This document shows, one piece after another, positions 1 through 4,334 of a DNA stretch of 5,916 nt (positions are counted from its first letter, which is position 1; the number at the start of each line of letters is the position of its first letter). The DNA comes from Acidobacteriaceae bacterium (GTDB lineage Bacteria; Acidobacteriota; Terriglobia; Terriglobales; SbA1). Under the pieces are notes generated by a model, which worked only from the letters and a program-made list of their open reading frames with translations, searched no databases and was not told the origin of the DNA. The stretch lies in the NCBI GenBank assembly GCA_019237515.1, contig JAFAGX010000508.1:1-5916 (forward strand), given 5' to 3'. The position numbers and the translations under genes are program-made.

Positions 1-261
1 GGCATGCTCGAATCGGGCGTGGGACGCGCCCACAATATCGCGCTCTCGACGCTCGAAAACTTCCGCTTGCCCGGAGATGTCTCCGCCAGCAAGCGCTATT
101 GGAAGGAAGACATCATCGAGCCGGAAGTTGAGGTCTCTAACCAAGGCACAATTACGGTGCGTGATGAACCGGGCACCGGCTATCAAGTGCGAGAAGATTT
201 GATTGAGAGGCTTGCCGTGCGTAAGGAGATGGTTCGCGCCCGGCGCGCGCACGCCGATTAA
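1..261 (+). CDS. menC: MenC-type o-succinylbenzoate synthase (enolase superfamily), C-terminal fragment
   Basis: This is the last 86 codons of a gene cut by the window start. The frame is open from base 1 and ends at TAA 259-261. The fragment begins [12 protein letters not shown] and continues [16 protein letters not shown], then a GTI...PGTGY segment. This is the typical final part of the (beta/alpha)7-beta barrel and capping region of the o-succinylbenzoate synthase / N-succinylamino acid racemase branch of the enolase superfamily, whose members carry a GGMLE-x-G-x-GR motif near this point. Full-length members have about 370 residues, so roughly three quarters is missing and the metal-binding and catalytic lysine residues cannot be checked. 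The expected cytoplasmic role is dehydration of SHCHC to o-succinylbenzoate in menaquinone synthesis. Some relatives instead racemise N-succinylamino acids, and the tail alone cannot tell the two apart. It has no evident link to the polysaccharide genes downstream. Confidence 0.85.
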   Translation, partial: GMLESGVGRAHNIALSTLENFRLPGDVSASKRYWKEDIIEPEVEVSNQGTITVRDEPGTGYQVREDLIERLAVRKEMVRARRAHAD

Positions 262-274
262 CGTCCTCGGATTT

Positions 275-301
275 CCTCTGTGACCTCTGTGTTCTCTGTG
301 G
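275..301. repeat. Three tandem 9-mers of CTCTGTG type between convergent genes
   Basis: Bases 275-283, 284-292 and 293-301 read CCTCTGTGA, CCTCTGTGT and TCTCTGTGG, three head-to-tail copies of a 9-bp unit with the invariant core CTCTGTG. The array fills most of the 44-bp gap between the stop codons of the MenC-type gene and the lipoprotein-like gene. It is not self-complementary, so it is not a hairpin terminator. From memory, similar CTCTGTG-rich tracts recur between genes in Acidobacteriota and some other soil bacteria. That it is dispersed in this genome is inference. Confidence 0.75.
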
Positions 302-305
302 TTGT

Positions 306-1097
306 CTATTGTTGCGGATTATCGCCCGATGGAACTGGCGGAGCCGCCGACTCCATTCCAAACGATGGCAGCGACGCAGGGCTTGGCGGGACTCCTTTTG
401 CGCTTATGATCGCCCAATGCCATTCCTGATCGGAAGCAAGACTGGCGCCCAGAGTGTCACGAAAAATTGTAGTCGCCAGCGGCGCGGCTGTTCCTTTCAG
501 GTGAAGAAGCAATGTCAAGTCTGACTGCTTTTCCGCAGGAACAGGAGACTCCTGGCCGGGTACATCCTGCGCCATTGCGGGCAGAAGCCGCGCATTCTGA
601 TACAACTCAGCTTTCTCGGTTTTGCGTACGATCGTCAACCCGATCGTAATTTCCTTCAGATTCCAGTCCGTGCCATTGAAAAGTGTTATTTGCAATCTGT
701 CGCCATCAATTTTGGCCGGCCCTTCCAGCTTTGCCAGTTCACCCTGCGGCAGTTCTTCGGCAACATACGGCGTTGTAATCAACGAAGTCGCGTCAGCATT
801 AAAAGATAAGCTGCAGGTTCCATCCGGGGAAGACATTCGAAAGTGGTTTTCCTTGCTGTCCAACGACAGCACGGGCGTTGCACTCAGCTTGTGGTTCTCT
901 ACTGCATCCATGACCTGCGACAGATTGTCATTGTCGATGACCACCGGAGCCGCTGGTTCTTGCTTAGGCTCTTTGGCCTTCCGGAAGGTTCTCGCCAAAT
1001 CGCCCAGCGACACCGAGTCATCCTGGGCAAATGCATGGGCACACCCGGCAAGCAGCAAGCCCGTCAGCACCATCGCGAAATATGCGTAACGCCGCAT
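306..1097 (-). CDS. Secreted, probable lipoprotein of unknown function (263 aa)
   Basis: I do not recognise a named family. The ATG at 1097 gives a classic export signal: MRRY, then a hydrophobic core ending in a lipobox-like L16-A17-G18-C19. This favours lipidation at Cys19, although AHAFA followed by QDD also offers a signal peptidase I site after Ala24. The mature protein begins with an acidic to lysine-rich segment (about residues 25-55). It is then mostly alternating hydrophobic and polar stretches typical of beta strands, including FNGTDWNLKEITIGLTIV near residues 140-157, a proline/glutamine-rich linker near 180-193, and a conserved-looking region around DQEWHWAIISAKG before a proline-rich tail. 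A periplasmic or membrane-anchored beta-sandwich is my inference. The ribosome binding site is weak (GGAAG about 17 bases before the start). It is convergent with the MenC-type gene, and nothing ties it to the polysaccharide locus. Confidence 0.8.
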   Translation of the reverse strand: MRRYAYFAMVLTGLLLAGCAHAFAQDDSVSLGDLARTFRKAKEPKQEPAAPVVIDNDNLSQVMDAVENHKLSATPVLSLDSKENHFRMSSPDGTCSLSFNADATSLITTPYVAEELPQGELAKLEGPAKIDGDRLQITLFNGTDWNLKEITIGLTIVRKTEKAELYQNARLLPAMAQDVPGQESPVPAEKQSDLTLLLHLKGTAAPLATTIFRDTLGASLASDQEWHWAIISAKGVPPSPASLPSFGMESAAPPVPSGDNPQQ

Positions 1098-1122
1098 AGG
1101 TCTGAATACAGTTCTTCCATAA

Positions 1123-1152
1123 ATTGTAATTAGCTGGAATGAGGAAAATCAG
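1123..1152 (-). promoter_or_regulatory. Candidate sigma-70 promoter for the lipoprotein-like gene
   Basis: On the minus strand, TACAAT (1123-1128) matches the -10 consensus at five of six positions. It is preceded by CTGATT (1147-1152) at an 18-bp spacing, which matches the -35 consensus at only three positions. The start would lie about 20-25 bases before the ATG at 1097. The -10 is convincing and the -35 is poor. A 5-bp inverted repeat GAGGT/ACCTC (1154-1158 with 1166-1170) sits just upstream of the -35. Confidence 0.35.
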
Positions 1153-1201
1153 CGAGGTAGGACAAACCTCAGTCTTAGAACTTTAGGCAGATGGATAGCC
1201 A

Positions 1202-1245
1202 GGGCATGCGGGACGAAGTAACACGCAACGGGGTACCGCATGCCC
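1202..1245. repeat. Strong inverted repeat downstream of the small ORF
   Basis: Arm 1202-1214 (GGGCATGCGGGAC) is complementary to arm 1233-1245 (GTACCGCATGCCC) at 12 of 13 positions, including ten in a row, around an 18-base loop. It begins 13 bases downstream of the stop codon of the small minus-strand ORF, where a terminator would be expected. Neither side carries a T-run, so it is not a standard intrinsic terminator. It could stabilise a 3' end, be a protein-binding site, or be one copy of a dispersed palindromic repeat. Confidence 0.6.
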
Positions 1246-1258
1246 CTGCCGACAACAC

Positions 1259-1381
1259 TTACAACAGGCCAGAACACCGCAGGCGAGCTACCGGGTCGGA
1301 AACCGGAATGGGTTCACGCTTGAAAAACCAGCGGGCCACCGCAAAGCCCAACGCGACATAGCAAAGATGCAACAACTTCAT
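1259..1381 (-). CDS. Candidate small membrane protein (40 aa), unrecognised
   Basis: A 40-codon ORF runs from ATG at 1381 to TAA at 1259-1261. The peptide starts MKLLHLCYVALGFAVARWFF, a lysine followed by a hydrophobic stretch long enough for one membrane helix (about residues 3-20). A basic KRE and a proline-containing polar tail (IPVSDPVARL) follow, and the last residues are CSGLL. The evidence that it is real is mainly upstream: a GGGGG Shine-Dalgarno-like run six bases before the ATG, within a stretch resembling GGAGGTG, and a well-formed promoter (TTGATA, 17 bp, TACTGT) further up. It lies alone between the WecA-like gene and the lipoprotein-like gene, both on the same strand. No function can be assigned. 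It might be a membrane-associated regulatory peptide, a type I toxin-like peptide, or a chance ORF inside a regulatory RNA. Confidence 0.45.
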   Translation of the reverse strand: MKLLHLCYVALGFAVARWFFKREPIPVSDPVARLRCSGLL

Positions 1382-1385
1382 GATC

Positions 1386-1417
1386 CACCCCCGATCACAG
1401 CATCGGCATCTTGGGGG
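1386..1417 (-). promoter_or_regulatory. Ribosome binding site of the small ORF within a possible masking hairpin
   Basis: On the minus strand the bases before the ATG read GGGGGTGGATC. The GGGGGTG (1386-1392) can pair with the 3' end of 16S rRNA with one G-U pair, at a spacing of six bases. The same five G (1388-1392) can pair with the CCCCC at 1413-1417 upstream in the leader. An inner hairpin CCGAT/ATCGG (1402-1406 with 1391-1395) would use only two of those G. The leader therefore has two competing folds that hide the ribosome site to different degrees. Pairing is seen in the sequence; regulation is inference. Confidence 0.4.
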
Positions 1418-1432
1418 AGCTTCCTTAAAGAC

Positions 1433-1461
1433 ACAGTAGCAATGTCACACGAAGGTATCAA
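1433..1461 (-). promoter_or_regulatory. Candidate sigma-70 promoter for the small ORF
   Basis: The minus strand carries TTGATA (1456-1461; five of six matches to the -35 consensus), then exactly 17 bp, then TACTGT (1433-1438). The latter matches TATAAT at the three most important positions (first T, A, last T). Transcription would begin near 1426, giving a leader of about 45 bases that contains the ribosome-site hairpin. Confidence 0.45.
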
Positions 1462-1468
1462 CGCCCAA

Positions 1469-1490
1469 TCGTGCTATCGGACTAGCACGA
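1469..1490. promoter_or_regulatory. Perfect 8-bp inverted repeat upstream of the small-ORF promoter (possible operator)
   Basis: TCGTGCTA (1469-1476) and TAGCACGA (1483-1490) are perfect reverse complements around a 6-bp spacer. The centre lies about 53 bp upstream of the predicted transcription start of the small ORF and 7 bp beyond its -35 box, a position used by dimeric activators. No T-run follows on either strand, so a terminator is less likely. The symmetry is seen; the regulator-binding role is inferred. Confidence 0.4.
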
Positions 1491-1518
1491 AAGGCTAGCG
1501 GCAGAAACCAAAGTAACG

Positions 1519-1553
1519 AAAAAGTAATGAAGCCGCCCTCCCAAATCAGGCGG
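1519..1553 (-). terminator. Weak candidate intrinsic terminator after the WecA-like gene
   Basis: On the minus strand, CCGCC (1549-1553, last codons of the gene) can pair with GGCGG (1533-1537) around an 11-base loop that contains the TGA stop. A T-rich stretch follows, with TTTTT at 1519-1523. The stem is short and the T-run begins about nine bases after it, so termination is plausible but weak. The T-rich part is itself a tandem 11-bp repeat (1510-1531). Confidence 0.3.
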
Positions 1554-3090
1554 TTAGCAGGTCCGCGCTGGACGCAACCAGGGAAACGACTTCGCTGCGC
1601 TCCGCGCATCGTTCCAGCGCGTCGGCAAGAACCTGGGGAAAACTGCAAATAAGTAAATTGAGATCGAGTTGCACTTCGCGGGAACTATCTTGCCGATACA
1701 CAGTCATCGAACCACAATGGCGACCTCGGCTGCTGACCAGATCGATCCTCAAGCTGCACCTGCCGGCAAGACTCGCTTCAGAGTATGTAATCGGATTTGT
1801 CCATCGCAGATACGGCTCGGCTCCCCACGGGGAGATTAGCTCTAAGCCACGCATTTGCGGCAGATCGCTGCCAGCAACATATAACTGCAGATCAAAAGCG
1901 TCGAAGTCGTTGTTTGTCAGCGCTGCCATCAGAACGCGACACACCTGGGCGTAATCCGATGTGACCTTGAGCTCCTCCGCCGCCCTGCGCCAGGCGAGAT
2001 TATTAATGATGATTTGCCGCTCAATCGTGCGCTGCGCTACCCGCTTCAGTTCACCGAATTCCAGATACCCGAGATGCTGGACGCCAATCCAAACGCCTGT
2101 ACCAAGTACCGCGAGAACTAAACCCAGGGTTCGTTCAGTCGGCCACAGGAGAAACAAACTCAACAATGCAAAAATCGCCGAAACCGCGTAAAGCGTGATC
2201 ACCACCTGCCGTTGCGACAAACCTCGCTGCAAAAGCTTGTGGTGTATATGCTCACGGTCAGCGGTGAACACCGGGCGCCCGCTTAGGTATCGGCGAAGCA
2301 CCGAAAGTGTACTTTCCAGAATCGGCAGCCCAAATGAAACTACGGGAATTGCCACCGCAATGATGGTGGGCGCTTTCTGGGCACCTTGCAGCGCGAGCGC
2401 ACTCAACGTGAATCCGATAAATAGGCTTCCACAATCTCCCAGGAAGATCGTCGCTGGACTGAAATTGAAACGCAGAAAGCCGAGAATCGCACCCACTAGT
2501 GCGATAGCCATCAGCGAAACCAGGCTTACGCCACTGACCACTGCTACCGTAAACACCACGAGCGTGGAGAACAAAGCTGATCCCGCTGCCAAGCCGTCTA
2601 ATCCGTCAATCAGGTTAAAGGCGTTGGTAATTGCAACCACCCATAGGATCGTCAGTGGAAGGCTGAAAAACCAGGGAAAGTGATGATTGCCGAAGAGTAC
2701 CGGCAAATCGAGAATACGAAGTCCGCCTGCAAACAGCAGCGTGGCAGCCAAGCCCTGAACTGTAAATTTCAACCACGGGCCGGCAGAAAAAAAATCATCG
2801 TAAAGTCCGAGAAGAAAAATCAGCGCTCCGGCCGAAATGATCGTCAGGACTGTCCGACCCGGGACCGCCAGCGCACGGTACGCAAATAGCAGCGTTAAAC
2901 CAAAGCTTGCAAGAAATGACGCAAAGATCGCCACGCCGCCGAGTCTTGGCAAAGCTCTCGTATGCAGATGGTGAACTGACGCGGGCGGAATCACCCAGCC
3001 CTGGCGGTTGGCAACATCGCGCACCCACTTGGTAGATATGAACGAGAAGAAAACTGAACACAGGAACGTTGCCAAACTCGCGATCAGCAA
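1546..3090 (-). CDS. WecA/TagO/MraY-family undecaprenyl-phosphate sugar-1-phosphate transferase with extra C-terminal domain (514 aa)
   Basis: This integral membrane enzyme transfers a sugar-1-phosphate (commonly GlcNAc-1-P) from a UDP-sugar to undecaprenyl phosphate, starting a surface glycan. Family motifs are intact: PRLGG (48-52), the metal-site GLYDD (95-99) with Lys108, NAFNLIDGLDGLA (156-168), FLGDCGS (216-222), and HIHH (281-284) of the cytoplasmic loop. About ten hydrophobic helices lie between residue 1 and about 340. Usual members end near 320-380 residues; this one continues with a soluble segment of about 170 residues. That tail (345-514) shows a helix, beta strands around FDLQLYV and SLRIDLVSS...GSMTVYR, and a long final helix LDLNLLICSFPQVLADALER, reminiscent of a degenerate GAF fold (inference). 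The start is a TTG at 3088-3090, supported by a strong GGGAGG five bases upstream. It is divergent from the export gene; the substrate sugar cannot be read from sequence. Confidence 0.93.
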   Translation of the reverse strand: MLIASLATFLCSVFFSFISTKWVRDVANRQGWVIPPASVHHLHTRALPRLGGVAIFASFLASFGLTLLFAYRALAVPGRTVLTIISAGALIFLLGLYDDFFSAGPWLKFTVQGLAATLLFAGGLRILDLPVLFGNHHFPWFFSLPLTILWVVAITNAFNLIDGLDGLAAGSALFSTLVVFTVAVVSGVSLVSLMAIALVGAILGFLRFNFSPATIFLGDCGSLFIGFTLSALALQGAQKAPTIIAVAIPVVSFGLPILESTLSVLRRYLSGRPVFTADREHIHHKLLQRGLSQRQVVITLYAVSAIFALLSLFLLWPTERTLGLVLAVLGTGVWIGVQHLGYLEFGELKRVAQRTIERQIIINNLAWRRAAEELKVTSDYAQVCRVLMAALTNNDFDAFDLQLYVAGSDLPQMRGLELISPWGAEPYLRWTNPITYSEASLAGRCSLRIDLVSSRGRHCGSMTVYRQDSSREVQLDLNLLICSFPQVLADALERCAERSEVVSLVASSADLLTA

Positions 3091-3095
3091 TCGTT

Positions 3096-3101
3096 CCTCC
3101 C
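3096..3101 (-). promoter_or_regulatory. Strong ribosome binding site that fixes a TTG start
   Basis: The minus strand reads GGGAGG followed by AACGA and then TTG. The spacing of five bases is right for initiation at the TTG (3088-3090). The first residues MLIASLATFL then form the expected first membrane helix. No ATG or GTG in this frame has comparable upstream support. Confidence 0.75.
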
Positions 3102-3131
3102 AGATGACAAGAGAAAGACTGGAAGCGTGTT

Positions 3132-3171
3132 TATGTTCAACCTATCGATAACCCTGTCTCCGATTGGACGA
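3132..3171 (-). promoter_or_regulatory. Tentative promoter for the WecA-like gene
   Basis: On the minus strand TTGTCG (four of six -35 matches) is followed after 18 bp by TATCGA (the first three -10 positions match). The TATCGATA palindrome overlaps this -10. It is the best sigma-70-like pair I could find in the leader, but it is weak and its ends are approximate. Confidence 0.2.
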
Positions 3172-3185
3172 CAAGTCGGGTCTTT

Positions 3186-3217
3186 ACCCCATAACTACTA
3201 TTGAATTTATGATGGGT
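3186..3217. repeat. Imperfect inverted repeat in the divergent control region
   Basis: ACCC-CATAA (3186-3194) can pair with TTATG-AT-GGGT (3207-3217): nine base pairs interrupted by a 2-base bulge, with a 12-base loop. It sits 25 bp upstream of the -35 box of the export gene and also upstream of the WecA-like gene. A shared regulator site is possible, but nothing in the sequence proves it. Confidence 0.3.
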
Positions 3218-3241
3218 TGCCGCGAGGAACAATTCCCTAGC

Positions 3242-3270
3242 TTGGTACAAGAGTGTTGCCGAACTATAGT
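3242..3270 (+). promoter_or_regulatory. Candidate sigma-70 promoter for the polysaccharide export gene
   Basis: TTGGTA (3242-3247) is followed by exactly 17 bp and TATAGT (3265-3270). The -10 matches the consensus at five of six positions and the -35 at four. Transcription would start near 3277, giving a leader of about 54 bases. That leader holds two very short reading frames, ATG 3286 (five codons) and ATG 3307 (five codons). The TGA stop of the second overlaps another out-of-frame ATG at 3321. Confidence 0.55.
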
Positions 3271-3330
3271 CCGCCTGGCGAACGAATGAGAACACTGGAT
3301 TGAAGAATGCTAGACTCCCCATGAGCCAGT

Positions 3331-4311
3331 ATGGCTACCGTTTACTGCTGTATAAGAACGCGTCTAGGTTGCGGTTTGGTTCTCGCCTTGTTCTTGTTGT
3401 CTTCAGCCGCGTTGGCTCAAGGACCTGCAGCTTCGGCAGAAATCGAACACTCAGTTACCACGGTATCCGCGGTTTCCGCAAAGTCGAGTGGTGATCCTTC
3501 CCTTCCGCACCTCGGGCCCGGAGACTTACTTGATGTCAGCGTGTACAACGTTCCTGAACTCACCAGCAAAGTTCGCGTCGACAGCAACGGTGAAATCAAT
3601 CTTCCACTCGTCAACAACGTGCAGGTCGCCGGACTTACTGGCGAGCAAGCAGAGAGCATCATCGAAAAACGCCTGGCGGACGGCGGATTCGTCAAAAATC
3701 CCCACGTCACGGTTTTTGTGAATCAGGCAGTTTCACAAACGGTCAGCGTTCTTGGTGAAGTCGCCAGACCTGGCGTCTACCCCATCGTCGGAGAACAAAG
3801 GCTCTTCGACCTCATCTCAAACGCCGGCGGTCTTACCGACAGGGCTGGACCTGGCGTCACGGTCACTCACCGCAATCGCCCGGACACCAAGGTGACCATT
3901 TCCCGTAATTTCGCAGATCACCCTCAGAGCAATCTTCCTGTTTCTGCGGGAGACACAATTATCGTGGAGAAAGCGGATGTGGTTTACGTGGTGGGAGACG
4001 TTGGGCGCCCGAGTGGTCTGCTGATGGAGAGTGGGCGTTTAACTGTCTTGCAGGCGATCGCGATGGCGGGAGGAACAACTCGAACTGCGAAACTCAGCGC
4101 AGCTCGCATCATTCACCGGGGTGCCGATGGACTGACCGAGACCCCAGTTCAACTAAAAAAGATCTTTGAGGCTAAGGCGCCCGATGTTCCGATGCAGGCA
4201 AACGACATTCTGTTCGTTCCTACGAGCGCCGCAAAGTCATTTGCCGGACACACCGTGCAGACTGCTCTTCAGGCAGCTGCAGCGGCAAGTATCATTACGG
4301 TCATGCCTTAA
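3331..4311 (+). CDS. Outer-membrane polysaccharide export protein, Wza/GumB type with SLBB domains (326 aa)
   Basis: It would form the periplasmic and outer-membrane part of the channel through which exo- or capsular polysaccharide leaves the cell. Residues 1-29 are a Sec signal: RTR, then hydrophobic LVLALFLL, then ALA followed by Gln30 at the cleavage site. There is no lipobox, unlike E. coli Wza, so it is probably not lipidated. The Poly_export domain covers about 58-143 (LGPGDLLDVSVYNVPEL at 61-77, INLPLV). A first SLBB follows at about 144-182 (RPGVYPI, LISNAGGLTDRAG), and a second at about 216-264 (VYVVGDVGRPSG, LQAIAMAGGTTRTA). The last 20 residues are alanine-rich (LQAAAAASIITV), a candidate for the pore helix that Wza has at its C-terminus. 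The in-frame stop at 3322-3324 leaves ATG 3331 as the upstream-most start, but its ribosome site is poor. The stop is 2 bp from the stop of the convergent glycosyltransferase. Confidence 0.92.
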   Translation: MATVYCCIRTRLGCGLVLALFLLSSAALAQGPAASAEIEHSVTTVSAVSAKSSGDPSLPHLGPGDLLDVSVYNVPELTSKVRVDSNGEINLPLVNNVQVAGLTGEQAESIIEKRLADGGFVKNPHVTVFVNQAVSQTVSVLGEVARPGVYPIVGEQRLFDLISNAGGLTDRAGPGVTVTHRNRPDTKVTISRNFADHPQSNLPVSAGDTIIVEKADVVYVVGDVGRPSGLLMESGRLTVLQAIAMAGGTTRTAKLSAARIIHRGADGLTETPVQLKKIFEAKAPDVPMQANDILFVPTSAAKSFAGHTVQTALQAAAAASIITVMP

Positions 4312-4334
4312 CCTTATGCTGCTGCAGTTGCTTG
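4270..4334. repeat. 18-bp inverted repeat spanning the two convergent stop codons
   Basis: Arm 4270-4287 and arm 4317-4334 are complementary at 15 of 18 positions. All three exceptions are G-T, so in the plus-strand transcript they become G-U pairs and the stem is continuous over 18 bp. The 29-base loop contains both stop codons. The arms encode the alanine-rich C-termini of the two proteins (QAAAAA and QATAAA). No T-run follows, so it is not a canonical terminator, but it may act as a 3'-end stabiliser or bidirectional stop signal. Confidence 0.6.

Noticed and set aside
622..1089. 155-codon ORF on the plus strand
   Set aside because: It lies wholly antisense to the lipoprotein-like gene. 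That gene has a signal peptide and protein-like composition, while this frame shows no domain and is a shadow.
1191..1361. 56-codon plus-strand ORF starting ATGGATAGC, opposite the small membrane-peptide ORF
   Set aside because: It has a partial AGG upstream, but the product is a low-complexity mix rich in Arg, Asn, Thr and Gly with no hydrophobic segment or motif. Its start also lies within or next to the inverted repeat. The minus-strand ORF has better signals.
1445..1648. 67-codon minus-strand ORF overlapping the end of the WecA-like gene
   Set aside because: It is out of frame with the gene for most of its length and has no ribosome site. Its hydrophobic stretch comes from the T-rich terminator-like region.
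2195..2683. 162-codon plus-strand ORF
   Set aside because: It is antisense to the conserved membrane core of the WecA-like transferase, and its Thr/Arg/Ser-rich composition is that of a reversed hydrophobic gene.
3300..3494. Overlapping reading frame (MSQYGYRLLLYKN...) in the +3 frame at the export-gene start; considered as a frameshifted true N-terminus
   Set aside because: The frame at 3331 gives a complete signal peptide with a good cleavage site and runs into the domain without a break, so no frameshift is needed.
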